64,000 nt of DNA from an uncultured Kangiella sp. (GTDB lineage: Bacteria; Pseudomonadota; Gammaproteobacteria; Enterobacterales; Kangiellaceae): NCBI GenBank assembly GCA_947498625.1, contig CANMKR010000003.1:124001-188000 (forward strand), read 5' to 3'. Numbering within the stretch: position 1 is the first letter of the stretch; the number at the start of each line of letters is the position of its first letter. Below the pieces are notes generated by a model. The model had not been told where the DNA came from. It did not search any database and saw only the letters and a list, made by a program, of their open reading frames with translations. Position numbers and translations under genes: made by a program. Positions 43,697-53,940 of the stretch are shown here, piece by piece.

Positions 43697-44278
43697 ATGG
43701 TTTTTATTTCATCCATCAAAAGAAGCATATTAGCGGTTCTATTATTAACCTCTAATATGCTTCTACAAGCGCAAGAAGAACCTGGCCAAGCCTTTAAGGA
43801 TGAACTCAAATCTTTACTCAATGCTGAGCATCATTTTGTTGATGAATATGATGCAAAAGTTTGGATGAAAGATATGTCCATTCGATTAGCTAAGCGGGCT
43901 CCGCACATCCCTGAAAAAGAGCGCTTAAAAATTCTTGGCCTAGTGCATAAACATGCCAATGCTGCTGGAGTTGATCCGCAAATGGTACTTGCCATTATGG
44001 AAGTGGAGTCGAATTTTGACCGTTATGCATTGTCTGTAGCCTATGCTAGAGGATTAATGCAAATCATGCCCTTTTGGATAAAAGAAATCGGTAAACCTGA
44101 AGATGATTTGTTTGATATAGAAACCAATATTAAATACGGCTGCTATATCTATAAACTTTATTTAAAGTATGAAAAAGGCAACACCACCTTAGCACTTGGT
44201 CGCTACAATGGTTCGCGCGGTAAAATGAAATATCCTAGAAAAGTATATGCTGCATTAAGAAAGCGCTGGGCTCTGTAA
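43697..44278 (+). CDS. Small exported lytic transglycosylase (SLT domain)
   Basis: The 193 residues have a signal peptide (1-25) and a single SLT domain. The catalytic glutamate is E104 in LAIMEVESNFDRYALSVAYARG, followed by GLMQIMPFW and ALGRYNGSRG. It should cut peptidoglycan to anhydro-muropeptides in the periplasm. The protein is short, with no helical superdomain, and resembles the stand-alone SLT proteins found after proS in several gammaproteobacteria (from memory). The patatin gene starts immediately after its stop codon, so the two are coupled. Confidence 0.88.
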   Translation: MVFISSIKRSILAVLLLTSNMLLQAQEEPGQAFKDELKSLLNAEHHFVDEYDAKVWMKDMSIRLAKRAPHIPEKERLKILGLVHKHANAAGVDPQMVLAIMEVESNFDRYALSVAYARGLMQIMPFWIKEIGKPEDDLFDIETNIKYGCYIYKLYLKYEKGNTTLALGRYNGSRGKMKYPRKVYAALRKRWAL

Positions 44279-45409
44279 ATGACAGACTCGCGAGCATTAG
44301 TCTTAAGCGGTGGCGGTGCTCGCGCAGCTTATCAAATTGGAGTCCTTAATGCCGTTAATGAAATCTTATCACAACCTAAAGAAAGTCCTTTTTCCATTAT
44401 CACAGGCGTTTCTGCAGGTGCTATTAATGGAACCGTTTTAGCGACTCACAATCACCAATTCTCACATGGCCTAGCAAGACTATCGAAGATATGGCAGAAC
44501 TTTCAACCCAATCAAGTTTACAAAACTGGCGCAGGCCATCTTTCTAAAAACTTTTTTCACTGGTTATGGGCGTTAGCTAAACCGAAAAATCAAAATCAAG
44601 AAGCCATTTCTTTATTAGATAATTCGCCTTTAGAAAGTTTGCTAGCAAGTATGGTGAAATTCGAATCCATTGATTCAAATATTCAACTCGGAAACTTAAC
44701 TGCTCTTTGCACCACCAGTTACGATTACAACAGCGGCGACTCTGTGAGCTTTCACCAAAGCATCAACAAAGAAAAATCGTGGAAAAGATATCGCCGTAGA
44801 GGACAAGCAGCAACCATTAGTCTTGACCACTTAATGGCATCTGCAGCTATTCCAGTAATATTTCCGTCCAGAAAGATCGAATCTACTCACTACGGTGACG
44901 GTGCATTACGTTTTTTAGCGCCCTTAAGTCCAGCGTTACATTTAAATGCCAATAAGTTATTTGTGATCACTGTAAATCCGTTGAAAGCTGAAGAACAAAA
45001 ACATACGGAAATACCTTCTATTGGCGATATAAGCGGTCATTTGCTGAATAGCATTTTTGTAGATAGCCTAGAAAGCGATATTGAACGTCTGCGCAGAGTT
45101 AATGAACTTTTGAGCCATATCCCGGATGATGACATTATTAAAAATCAACTATCTTTGCGGCCTATTGATGCCTTAATTATTTCACCCAGTATTGACCCAG
45201 CAGAACTGGCTGGACAATATTTTGAAGCTCTTCCAAAAAGCTTAAAATTCTTTTTTAAACGCATTGGAATAGCCGCAGATAAAGGCGAAAACATTCTTAG
45301 CTATTTATTGTTTTATGCACCTTTCACTCAGCACTTAATGCAAATTGGATTCCAAGATGCGATGCAAGAAAAAGAGGCTATAACAGCTTTCTTTTCTGAA
45401 CAAAAATAA
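44279..45409 (+). CDS. Patatin-like phospholipase
   Basis: The 376 residues carry the patatin fold: the oxyanion loop SGGGARAAYQIG (10-21), the nucleophile S45 in GVSAG and the Asp of the dyad D207 in YGDGALRF. It should hydrolyse acyl lipids, with substrate unknown. The C-terminal part is helical and without clear domains. It has no signal peptide, so it is cytoplasmic or membrane-associated, unless exported by another route. Its last 32 bases overlap the end of convergent tilS. Confidence 0.88.
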   Translation: MTDSRALVLSGGGARAAYQIGVLNAVNEILSQPKESPFSIITGVSAGAINGTVLATHNHQFSHGLARLSKIWQNFQPNQVYKTGAGHLSKNFFHWLWALAKPKNQNQEAISLLDNSPLESLLASMVKFESIDSNIQLGNLTALCTTSYDYNSGDSVSFHQSINKEKSWKRYRRRGQAATISLDHLMASAAIPVIFPSRKIESTHYGDGALRFLAPLSPALHLNANKLFVITVNPLKAEEQKHTEIPSIGDISGHLLNSIFVDSLESDIERLRRVNELLSHIPDDDIIKNQLSLRPIDALIISPSIDPAELAGQYFEALPKSLKFFFKRIGIAADKGENILSYLLFYAPFTQHLMQIGFQDAMQEKEAITAFFSEQK

Positions 45410-46658
45410 CTTTTCCTTGATACACCACTAACAAAGCAGATGCCCTTAACCAACTAGGTACATCATTTTCCTGGAAGTAATTCTTTAATGTTTGCCCATG
45501 CTCTTTATTAGGATGATAAAATTTATCACCTTCTGCTCGATATCTAACAATCACCTGCTTGTCTCGAAGCTTAGGCCACATCTCAAGGACATCTTTAACC
45601 AAGATCGTTTGCTTATTCGCACCATTAAAATTGTTAGTCAAAGTCCATTGCCATTCTTGAGATGGATTAAATTTTTCCAAAGGGTCTGATAATAAGTAGA
45701 TATAATTTTTATAACGTCTTAATTGGTAAGTCCCAATATCAATGCTCGGATTTATATCAGATTGAGTATTTAGAAACTGAGATTTTATTTCTTGTAATAA
45801 AACTCTTGACGGCATTTTTATATTAAATTTCGCAAACCAATATCGCAATAAATTTGTCTGACGCTCACTAGATAATGTTTTAAGTTTACTAATGTCTAAT
45901 TTTTTTTGATCAATCACATCTTGATAATCTAGTTGCGCCAACTCTTCAAGTAGTAACTGCGTTTCCGCAAAATTTTCTGTCGAATTAGCTAAAGTCTCTG
46001 CAACTTGAGGCCAATGTTTACTAAGTTCAGGAATAATTTCATGCCGCAGAAAATTTCGGCTAAATGCTATATCTTGATTAGATTTATCTTCAATATGCTT
46101 TAGCTGATATTTTTTAATATAGGTTGCTATAGCATCTTGAGAAACTTTTAATAGTGGCCTTGCATGCCAGCCCGCTGCAAAAAGTTTGTTGTAAGGCATT
46201 GCCGAAAGGCCTTTAACTCCTGCGCCTCGAAGGAGTTGCAATAGTACTGTTTCTGCTTGATCATCTTGATGCTGAGCTGTTACTAAGCAAGACTGTGCGT
46301 CAACAAATTGACTTAAAGCTTTATAACGGGCATTCCTAGCTGCTTGCTCTAAACTTACTTGCCTTCGATCAACAACTACTTTTACTGATGAATAATGAAT
46401 ACCCAGTGTTTCGCAAAGCTCTTGATTAAATGTGTCCCATTCTAGTGACTCTGCTTGCAAGCCATGGTCAATATACACTGCTTGAAGAACAAAATTTTTA
46501 GCATGCTTAGATAAAGCGTTCAACAAACACACGGAGTCTTGCCCGCCGCTTAATGCGATGACTAGTTTACGAATTTTGGGATGTTCAGAAACGAGAAAAG
46601 CCAGAAACTCATTTACCGCTTGAGTTACTGGCTCTTTTGAAGCACTACTAATGCTCAT
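45378..46658 (-). CDS. tilS: tRNA(Ile)-lysidine synthase
   Basis: It modifies C34 of the tRNA-Ile CAU anticodon to lysidine. The 426 residues have the PP-loop ATP pyrophosphatase motif SGGQDS (37-42) at the N-terminus, the HQDDQAETVLLQLLRGAGVKG segment, and the C-terminal TilS domain with LRDKQVIVRYRAEGDKF and SWLRASALLVVYQGKVIF. It follows accA with overlapping start and stop codons (TAATG). Its 3' end overlaps the patatin gene by 32 bases. Confidence 0.94.
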   Translation of the reverse strand: MSISSASKEPVTQAVNEFLAFLVSEHPKIRKLVIALSGGQDSVCLLNALSKHAKNFVLQAVYIDHGLQAESLEWDTFNQELCETLGIHYSSVKVVVDRRQVSLEQAARNARYKALSQFVDAQSCLVTAQHQDDQAETVLLQLLRGAGVKGLSAMPYNKLFAAGWHARPLLKVSQDAIATYIKKYQLKHIEDKSNQDIAFSRNFLRHEIIPELSKHWPQVAETLANSTENFAETQLLLEELAQLDYQDVIDQKKLDISKLKTLSSERQTNLLRYWFAKFNIKMPSRVLLQEIKSQFLNTQSDINPSIDIGTYQLRRYKNYIYLLSDPLEKFNPSQEWQWTLTNNFNGANKQTILVKDVLEMWPKLRDKQVIVRYRAEGDKFYHPNKEHGQTLKNYFQENDVPSWLRASALLVVYQGKVIFVQKRKLL

Positions 46659-47617
46659 TAGTCTTCGCTGACAGTTCCTACCGCCATTAATTTTTCATAG
46701 CGCTTATCCAGCAAAGTATTTTCATCCAAAGATTCGAGGTATTCTAAATCTTCTAATAAGCGTTGCTTAAGGTTAGTCGCCATCAAAGGGTAGTCACGGT
46801 GAGCACCACCTTTAGGTTCTGCTACGATAGCATCAATAAGACCTAGCTCTTTAATGCGTTCCGCTGTGATACCCATAGCCGATGCTGCCTCTTCTGCTTT
46901 TTCAGCGCTCTTCCACAAAATCGAAGCACAACCTTCAGGAGAAATAACCGAATAGGTAGAATATTGCAGCATATTGACTCTATCACCTACCCCAATGGCA
47001 AGAGCTCCACCAGAACCACCTTCACCAATTACGGTCGCAACAACAGGTACCTTTAAGGTAGCCATCACTTTTAAGTTACGGGCAATAGCTTCAGATTGAC
47101 CGCGCTCCTCTGCACCAACACCAGGGAATGCTCCTGGAGTATCGATAAAAGTAAAAATTGGGATTTGAAAACGCTCAGCTAATTCCATTAAACGTTTTGC
47201 CTTACGATATCCTTCAGGACGAGACATACCAAAATTATGCTTAATTTTTTCTTTAGTATCACGGCCTTTTTGATGACCAATCACAACGACAGGTTTACCA
47301 TCAAGTCGAGCCATACCGCCAACAATAGATGCGTCATCAGCATAAGCTCTATCGCCTGCTAACTCATCAAAGTCTGTGAAGATATGCTCAATATAATCGC
47401 GTGTATATGGACGCTGTGGATGGCGTGCCAGTTGAGCGACCTGCCAAGGCGATAAATCCTTAAAGATCTGCTCAGTTAATTCATTGGATTTTGCTTTTAA
47501 ACGATCAATTTCTTCGCTGATATTTAATTCTTTATCTTCACCCATCAAGCGGAGCTCGTCGATCTGGGCTTCTAATTCTGCAATTGGTCGTTCAAAATCT
47601 AAAAAGTTTAAACTCAT
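46658..47617 (-). CDS. accA: Acetyl-CoA carboxylase carboxyltransferase subunit alpha
   Basis: It transfers the carboxyl group from biotin to acetyl-CoA to form malonyl-CoA, with AccD. The 319 residues start [23 protein letters not shown], continue with the coiled segment and the crotonase-like core ([40 protein letters not shown] and [15 protein letters not shown], where the oxyanion glycines lie). Length is typical. It is followed by tilS, a conserved pairing, but is separated from dnaE by inserted genes. Confidence 0.97.
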   Translation of the reverse strand: MSLNFLDFERPIAELEAQIDELRLMGEDKELNISEEIDRLKAKSNELTEQIFKDLSPWQVAQLARHPQRPYTRDYIEHIFTDFDELAGDRAYADDASIVGGMARLDGKPVVVIGHQKGRDTKEKIKHNFGMSRPEGYRKAKRLMELAERFQIPIFTFIDTPGAFPGVGAEERGQSEAIARNLKVMATLKVPVVATVIGEGGSGGALAIGVGDRVNMLQYSTYSVISPEGCASILWKSAEKAEEAASAMGITAERIKELGLIDAIVAEPKGGAHRDYPLMATNLKQRLLEDLEYLESLDENTLLDKRYEKLMAVGTVSED

Positions 47618-47726
47618 GTTGGTATTAATCTTTATATGTTTAAAGCTATCTTGGCTGACTATTCTACTTTTTTGTGCTTGTTAAGGAAAGTAAAGAAAGG
47701 CAATACTGCTACTGGTCTGACAATTA

Positions 47727-48332
47727 TCAATCTTCTGCTTTTTCTGGTAAATATCGAAAATGACCGACGATTTTATAATCAAAAAGCATATCCTCTAGTT
47801 TTGGTCCCATACCAATATTATGAACAATTTTGAAATTACCTGAGTTACTATCTTTAACATTAGAAACGATACCTATATGCGGCAAGTTATTATCTAAACG
47901 CCAACTGACAATATCCCCAGGTTGATAATCTTCAGAGTCATCAGTAATGACGAGTACTTCAGCATACCTCTTGAAAAACGCCTCTAAGTTAGGGACCCTC
48001 CTGTGATCAATATTAGTATCGGGACGATGCAAACCCCAATTTTTTGGATACTCTGAAAAGTTTTGGCTCATATCGATATGCACCAATTCTTGCAGATCCA
48101 AATCTATAGCTCGATAAGCTCGAATAACCACATCAGTGCATACGCCAACATCAGCCGGCACATCCCCCATCGGATAAGCAATTTTTCGATAAGCTCCATC
48201 ATAGGTTACCGATGCTTTAGTTCTCGATAAGGCGGCATTCACCAGCTTATGAGATAAACTCGAACTTTCAGCTGAGGTCGCTATAGGTAAAGAGATAAAT
48301 AGAACCAGTATTAAACTCAATATTATTTTCAT
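47727..48332 (-). CDS. DUF1287 domain-containing exported protein
   Basis: The 201 residues have a signal peptide (1-20) and a DUF1287 domain: YDGAYRKIAYPMGDVPADVGVCTDVVIRAYR, HRRVPNLEAFF and PGDIVSWRLDNNLPHIGIVSN. C65 and H152 stand where the Cys-His pair lies in NlpC/P60-like amidases, so a papain-like hydrolase acting on peptide or cell-wall bonds is plausible but unproven. It is monocistronic, located between accA and the alkylation-repair genes. Confidence 0.85.
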   Translation of the reverse strand: MKIILSLILVLFISLPIATSAESSSLSHKLVNAALSRTKASVTYDGAYRKIAYPMGDVPADVGVCTDVVIRAYRAIDLDLQELVHIDMSQNFSEYPKNWGLHRPDTNIDHRRVPNLEAFFKRYAEVLVITDDSEDYQPGDIVSWRLDNNLPHIGIVSNVKDSNSGNFKIVHNIGMGPKLEDMLFDYKIVGHFRYLPEKAED

Positions 48333-48478
48333 GATTTAATTTTACTGTGACTGTGATATTTTGAGTTATAGATCTTTCAAGAGTTCAAAAACATCTAAAA
48401 CCATTGAGTTCCGAAAATGGCTATTTATTTTTACTTTACGTGCTAATATTTAATTCTAGATTAAATCATTAGACAGCT

Positions 48479-49852
48479 ATGCAAACTTATCAAAAAGCAC
48501 GTTTGGCCCGAGATATCAGATACGACGGTAAATTTTTTGTGGCTGTTAAAACCACTAAAATCTACTGTCGCCCGATCTGCCCAGCGCCTTCGCCTAAAGA
48601 AAAAAATGTGCTTTATTTTGATAAGGCTATTCAGGCACAAGATGCTGGATTTAGACCTTGCAGGCGATGCCGCCCTGAGTCTGCGCCTCAATCTGCAGCC
48701 TGGCTAGGCACCCAAGCCGTCTTTAATCGAGCAATGAATAAAATTCATGCTGGTGAGCTCAATCATCAAGCTATGGCTGATTTTTGTGAGCCATTAGGAA
48801 TCTCTGAGCGCTATTTAAGAAAACTATTTCAACAACATATAGGAACCTCGCCGAGACAATATGCGAACCATATACGTCTCATGTTTGCCAAACAGCTATT
48901 ACATCAAACACGATTAAATATCACAGACATCGCTTTTAGTGCAGGTTTTAATAGTATTCGACGTTTTAATGATGCCTTTAAAAAAACAATTCGCCTTACC
49001 CCTAGTGATATTCGTAATTACCAACCATGCGAACATTCTGCTATTCAATTAAGAGTGCATTATCAAGGAGATTACAATTGGATATTAATGCAGCAATTCC
49101 TCAAGCAAAGAGAAATATCGAGTTTTGAATCCGTTAAGAAGAATAGCTATGAACGAACTTTTCTATATCAGTCACCAGATGATTTAGCTGAGAATATATC
49201 TGGGATCTTTAAAGCCAGTCACAAGCCAATTGCTAAAGCCTTTGATATCCAAATAGAAATCTCTAACATCCGATACTTGATGCCTGTCTTAAATAATATT
49301 AAGCGCATATTGGATATTAATACCAATACACAAGTAGTAGAAAATCATCTGCAAAGTGATCCTAAATTATCGCCATTGTTGCAAAAAGGACTGAGGTTGC
49401 CGGCTACTTGGGATACTTATGAGGCAGGGATAAAAGCAATTTTAGGACAACAGGTTTCAGTCAAAGCCGCTTACACTCACACCGCTCACTTAATAGAACA
49501 TTTAGGTGCAGAATATAATAAACAGTATAAGACTTTTCCTACACCGGAAGTGGTAGTAAATGCGGATGTCTCTTTTTTGAAAATGCCCAATGCCAGAAAA
49601 GAAACCTTAAAATATTTTTCCCAATGGTATATTCAAAATAATGGGCAAAATTTGGAGACCATATTGGACATAAAAGGGATAGGGCCTTGGACCTTAGAGT
49701 ATATTAAATTACGCTCAGGAATCGACACCGATGCTTTCCCAGAAAAAGATCTAGGCATCATCAAAGCCATGAAAACGCATCAAATAACCGACACACAACA
49801 ATGGAAGCCATGGCGTAGCTATGCGACCTTACAACTATGGAATAGCTTATGA
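48479..49852 (+). CDS. alkA: Ada-type regulatory domain fused to DNA-3-methyladenine glycosylase II
   Basis: The 457 residues combine two modules. Residues about 1-75 are the Ada N-terminal methyl-phosphotriester domain with four zinc cysteines (C30, C34, C61, C64); residues 80-170 are an AraC-type helix-turn-helix (LGISERYLRKLFQQHIG and IAFSAGFNSIRRFNDAFKK). Residues about 190-457 form AlkA with the HhH-GPD motif DIKGIGPWTLEYIKLRSG and the catalytic Asp in EKDLGI. It should sense methylated phosphates and induce alkylation repair while also excising 3-methyladenine. The same fusion is known in mycobacteria and some other bacteria. ogt follows with a four-base overlap. Confidence 0.92.
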   Translation: MQTYQKARLARDIRYDGKFFVAVKTTKIYCRPICPAPSPKEKNVLYFDKAIQAQDAGFRPCRRCRPESAPQSAAWLGTQAVFNRAMNKIHAGELNHQAMADFCEPLGISERYLRKLFQQHIGTSPRQYANHIRLMFAKQLLHQTRLNITDIAFSAGFNSIRRFNDAFKKTIRLTPSDIRNYQPCEHSAIQLRVHYQGDYNWILMQQFLKQREISSFESVKKNSYERTFLYQSPDDLAENISGIFKASHKPIAKAFDIQIEISNIRYLMPVLNNIKRILDINTNTQVVENHLQSDPKLSPLLQKGLRLPATWDTYEAGIKAILGQQVSVKAAYTHTAHLIEHLGAEYNKQYKTFPTPEVVVNADVSFLKMPNARKETLKYFSQWYIQNNGQNLETILDIKGIGPWTLEYIKLRSGIDTDAFPEKDLGIIKAMKTHQITDTQQWKPWRSYATLQLWNSL

Positions 49853-50325
49853 GTCAGCTTTACTATCAAACGTTTGAAATACCATTTGGCAAACTATTTA
49901 TCTATGCCGATGAGAAAGCTATTAAAGCTGTCTTATTTAAAGCATGGCTCAATACTGATGCACAAAAAGCGATCAATCAAAGTACCGATTTAATCGAACT
50001 GTGTCATAAACAATTAGATGAATACTTTGCCGGTGATCGTCAACAATTTGATCTGCCGCTTGAGTCCAATGGTACAGATTTTCAAAAAACCGTGTGGCAA
50101 CAACTTACAAAGATCCCTTTTGGTGAAAGTCGAAATTACGGTGAAATAGCTAGCGCGATTGGTAATAGCAAAGCATCCCGCGCTGTTGGAGCAGCCAATG
50201 GAAAAAATCCCATTTCCATTATCGTACCTTGCCATAGAGTCATCGGCGCTAATGGTGCTTTAACCGGTTACGCTGGTGGGCTGCAAGCAAAACAATGGCT
50301 GTTAAAGCATGAGAATATAATTTAA
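49849..50325 (+). CDS. ogt: Methylated-DNA--protein-cysteine methyltransferase
   Basis: It removes methyl groups from O6-methylguanine by transfer to its own Cys. The 158-residue protein has the active-site motif IIVPCHRVIG with C128 and the DNA-binding helix in FGESRNYGEIASAIG. The start overlaps the alkA stop (ATGA), so the two are one operon. No Ada N-terminal domain is present, as that function lies in the upstream gene. Confidence 0.94.
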   Translation: MSQLYYQTFEIPFGKLFIYADEKAIKAVLFKAWLNTDAQKAINQSTDLIELCHKQLDEYFAGDRQQFDLPLESNGTDFQKTVWQQLTKIPFGESRNYGEIASAIGNSKASRAVGAANGKNPISIIVPCHRVIGANGALTGYAGGLQAKQWLLKHENII

Positions 50326-50369
50326 ATACTATGAAATAAATTTCTGATTTTTACAGATAAAACTTCTAG

Positions 50370-53300
50370 CTAATATACAACTTTAAAATCTACACAACCT
50401 GGTAAGTGTTTTAAGCTAAAAACTAGACTATCGCTAGGCTGTACACACCAATCTTCTGAAAATTGAAAAACCCCTTCTAGCTGTGCTTGTTGTGCTTGAA
50501 GTTTGATGGAGAATGCACAAGCTCCATCTCGATTCATTTGAATTAGTTCCTTGAGCTCTGCTAATGTATCCGGGCCGGTTATCGAATCAGAAATGGTTAT
50601 CTGAATCTTTTTACAGTAACGCTCACGAGTTTCCTCAAAAGACATTAATGTTTTAGCACTAATACTAACGCCGCCAGAATACTCATCATTTCTAGCCTCA
50701 CCCTCAACAACTATAACTTTATCTTTTGATAATAAATGTTGGTAAGTTTCAAAAGCTTCAGAATAAACAGCAACATCACAGCGACCAGACTTATCATCAA
50801 GTGTGAGAATCGCCATTTTATCACCGCGCTTAGTCGTCATTACTCGCATTCCAACAATTAAACCAGACACTTTTGTGTTTTCACCACGCCTTGTAGGTTG
50901 CAAGTCTCTCAAACGTCTTATCGACATCTGGTTCACTTCTGGCAAATAACGTTCAATTGGGTGGCCTGTCAAATACAAACCTAGAGTTTCTTTCTCACCC
51001 TGCAATACCTGCTCGTCAGTCCAAGGCTTGACCTTAATGTATTGATGTTGTTGGGTAGCGGTTTCGGTAACTACAGAGCCAAACAAGTCATCTTGCCCTG
51101 CTTCTTGGCTTTTATTAAATTGCTCAGCAGCTTTAATCGCTTCATCAAGACTAGCCATCAAAGTAGCTCGATTAGGCGCAACTTTATCTAAAGCACCGGC
51201 TTTAATCAGTGACTCTAAAACACGGCGATTGGCTTTCTTAAGATCGATCCGACTACAAAAATCAAACAAATCAGAATAAGGTCCATTAGCTTCACGCTCC
51301 TTCACAATCGATTCAATCGCAGCCTCACCTACACCTTTAATGGCACCGATGCCATAAATAACATTACCTTCATCATCCACTGAGAAACGGTATTGACCTT
51401 CATTTACATCCGGCGGACGAATAACGAGACCGTTATTTTCGGCATCTTCAACATAGGTTACTACCTTATCAGTATTATCCATATCTGAAGACATTACCGC
51501 AGCCATAAATGCCGCAGGATGATGAGTTTTAAGCCAAGCAGTTTGATAAGCGACTAATGCATAAGCCGCTGAGTGAGATTTGTTAAAACCATAGCCAGCG
51601 AATTTTTCTACCAAGTCAAAAATTTTCATCGAGAGCTCGCCATCAACACCATTATCAATAGCACCTTGTTTGAAAATGGCTCTCTGCTTCTCCATTTCCT
51701 CTAGCTTTTTCTTACCCATGGCTCGACGCAAAATATCTGCACCGCCGAGCGAGTAACCAGACAAGATCTGAGCGATTTGCATTACCTGCTCTTGGTACAA
51801 AATAATGCCATAAGTCGGCTCTAAGGTATCTTTGAGCCATTCGTGCTGATAATCTGGGTGCGGATATGAAACTGGTTGGCGTTTATGCTTACGAGCAATA
51901 AAGTCGTCTACCATCCCCGATTGCAATGGCCCCGGTCTAAACAAAGCTACCAGTGCAATAATATCCTCAAAGCGACTAGGTTGTAGACGTTTAATCAGAT
52001 CCTTCATACCACGAGACTCTAACTGGAACACGGCAGTAGTATCTGCTTTTTGAAGCAATTTATAGACTTCAGGATCCTCCGTATCAATGCGGGTAATATC
52101 AATAGGATCAATACTTTGCTTTGCCAGCTGACGATTAGCGGTCTCCAGCGCCCAGTCAATAATGGTTAAAGTCCTCAAGCCTAAGAAATCAAACTTTACC
52201 AGACCTGCACTTTCAACATCATCTTTATCAAACTGAGTCACAATATTAGAACCAGTTTCATCGCAATAAAGCGGCGCAAACTCAGTTAGATCATTTGGCG
52301 CTATGACTACTCCACCGGCATGTTTACCTGCATTACGAGTGATACCTTCAAGCTTTCTTGCGAGATCCCAAAGCTCCCGCATATCATCGTCTTGTTCATA
52401 GCGTCTAGGTATTTCTGGCTCTTGCTCCCAAGCTTTTTCTAAAGTCATACCAACTTCAAAAGGAATAAGCTTGGCAAGCTTATCAACAAAACCATAAGGT
52501 TGACTTAACACTCGTCCTACATCACGAATAACAGCTTTCGCAGCCATGGTACCAAAGGTGATAATTTGCGAAACGCTATTTCGGCCGTAGGTTTGAGCAA
52601 CATAATCGATCACCCTATCACGACCTTCCATACAGAAGTCGACGTCGAAGTCGGGCATCGAAATCCGTTCAGGGTTCAAAAAGCGTTCGAATAATAAATC
52701 GTACTCTAGCGGATCCAGATCGGTAATATCCAATGCATAGGCCACTAAGGAGCCAGCGCCTGAACCACGACCGGGGCCAACCGGTACGCCATTATTCTTG
52801 GACCATTGAATAAAGTCAGCAACAATTAAAAAGTAGCCAGGAAAGCCCATTTCGTTAATGACATCGAGTTCAATTTGAAGTCGTTCGTCATAAGGTTGGC
52901 GAATTTCTGTAAAATTATCTGCGCTTCGATCGTACAAATGATCTAAACGTTTTTCTAAACCTTTTCTCGATTCTTCGGCAAAAAACTCATCAATGGTCAT
53001 GCCTTCAGGAATCGGGAAGTCAGGTAAGAAGTATTTACCTAACATCAAATCTAAATTACAGCGTTTAGCAATCTCAACGGTGTTTTCAATCGCTTCCGGG
53101 ATGTCGGAAAATAATTCAATCATTTCATCAGCAGTACGCAAATACTGCTGATTAGAATAATCTCTTGGCCTTCTAGGATCGCCTAGTACACGGCCTTGAT
53201 TAATGCAAACTCTGGCTTCATGCGCACCGAAGTCACTAGAGTCGATAAATCGCACATCGTTGGTAGCAACCACTGGGGTATTGGAGCCTTGAGCAATTCC

Positions 53301-53855
53301 AATAACCTGATGAATATATTCATTTTCTTGTGGACGACCCGTTCTTTGTAATTCTAAATAGAACCTATCTTTAAAATGATGATTCCAAAAACCTAAATAC
53401 TCCGCGGCAGCATCCATATTGTCAGCTAATAAAGCTTTACCAACGTCGCCTTCTCTGGCACCCGACAATATAATAAGTCCATTATTATGTTGCGGTAACC
53501 ATGTTTTTTTTACTAGTGGTAAACCACGTAACTGATTACCCAAATAAGCCTTTGAAATTAGTTCCTTGAGGTTTTGATAGCCCTCTTGATTCATGCATAA
53601 AGCGGTGACTCTAAAGTGCTCATCTTCATTATCAGGATGTTGAATCAGTAAATCAGCACCTACAATAGGCTTTACGCCAGATTTGACCGTTCCAGAATAA
53701 AACTTGACCAAACCGCACATATTCATTTGGTCGGTCATAGCGATCGCAGCATGACCATTATCGACACACTGCGAAATTAAGGGTTTTACACGCACCAAGC
53801 CATCCACCATCGAATACTCGGTGTGGACTTTTAAATGGACAAAGCTTGGATTCAT
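50370..53855 (-). CDS. dnaE: DNA polymerase III subunit alpha
   Basis: It is the replicative polymerase subunit. The 1161 residues comprise an N-terminal PHP domain (about 1-270), the polymerase core with the catalytic aspartates in SMPDFDVDFCMEGRDRVIDYV, the helix-hairpin-helix region (about 840-910) and a C-terminal OB domain (VSGLIVGMRVMTTKRGDKMA). Length agrees with DnaE1. It lies downstream of rnhB, the usual place. The 3' side faces the inserted ogt-alkA pair. Confidence 0.97.
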   Translation of the reverse strand: MNPSFVHLKVHTEYSMVDGLVRVKPLISQCVDNGHAAIAMTDQMNMCGLVKFYSGTVKSGVKPIVGADLLIQHPDNEDEHFRVTALCMNQEGYQNLKELISKAYLGNQLRGLPLVKKTWLPQHNNGLIILSGAREGDVGKALLADNMDAAAEYLGFWNHHFKDRFYLELQRTGRPQENEYIHQVIGIAQGSNTPVVATNDVRFIDSSDFGAHEARVCINQGRVLGDPRRPRDYSNQQYLRTADEMIELFSDIPEAIENTVEIAKRCNLDLMLGKYFLPDFPIPEGMTIDEFFAEESRKGLEKRLDHLYDRSADNFTEIRQPYDERLQIELDVINEMGFPGYFLIVADFIQWSKNNGVPVGPGRGSGAGSLVAYALDITDLDPLEYDLLFERFLNPERISMPDFDVDFCMEGRDRVIDYVAQTYGRNSVSQIITFGTMAAKAVIRDVGRVLSQPYGFVDKLAKLIPFEVGMTLEKAWEQEPEIPRRYEQDDDMRELWDLARKLEGITRNAGKHAGGVVIAPNDLTEFAPLYCDETGSNIVTQFDKDDVESAGLVKFDFLGLRTLTIIDWALETANRQLAKQSIDPIDITRIDTEDPEVYKLLQKADTTAVFQLESRGMKDLIKRLQPSRFEDIIALVALFRPGPLQSGMVDDFIARKHKRQPVSYPHPDYQHEWLKDTLEPTYGIILYQEQVMQIAQILSGYSLGGADILRRAMGKKKLEEMEKQRAIFKQGAIDNGVDGELSMKIFDLVEKFAGYGFNKSHSAAYALVAYQTAWLKTHHPAAFMAAVMSSDMDNTDKVVTYVEDAENNGLVIRPPDVNEGQYRFSVDDEGNVIYGIGAIKGVGEAAIESIVKEREANGPYSDLFDFCSRIDLKKANRRVLESLIKAGALDKVAPNRATLMASLDEAIKAAEQFNKSQEAGQDDLFGSVVTETATQQHQYIKVKPWTDEQVLQGEKETLGLYLTGHPIERYLPEVNQMSIRRLRDLQPTRRGENTKVSGLIVGMRVMTTKRGDKMAILTLDDKSGRCDVAVYSEAFETYQHLLSKDKVIVVEGEARNDEYSGGVSISAKTLMSFEETRERYCKKIQITISDSITGPDTLAELKELIQMNRDGACAFSIKLQAQQAQLEGVFQFSEDWCVQPSDSLVFSLKHLPGCVDFKVVY

Positions 53856-53940
53856 AGAATACTAATAAGAATTATTGTTGTATTAGAAGATTATAAAGCA
53901 GAAAAAACTGATGTCAGCTGTTAAATAGGATTTCTTAGAA

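Noticed and set aside
48479-49852. Frameshifted ada gene
   Set aside because: The gene is a continuous Ada-domain/AlkA fusion with intact motifs, and the methyltransferase is a separate complete gene.
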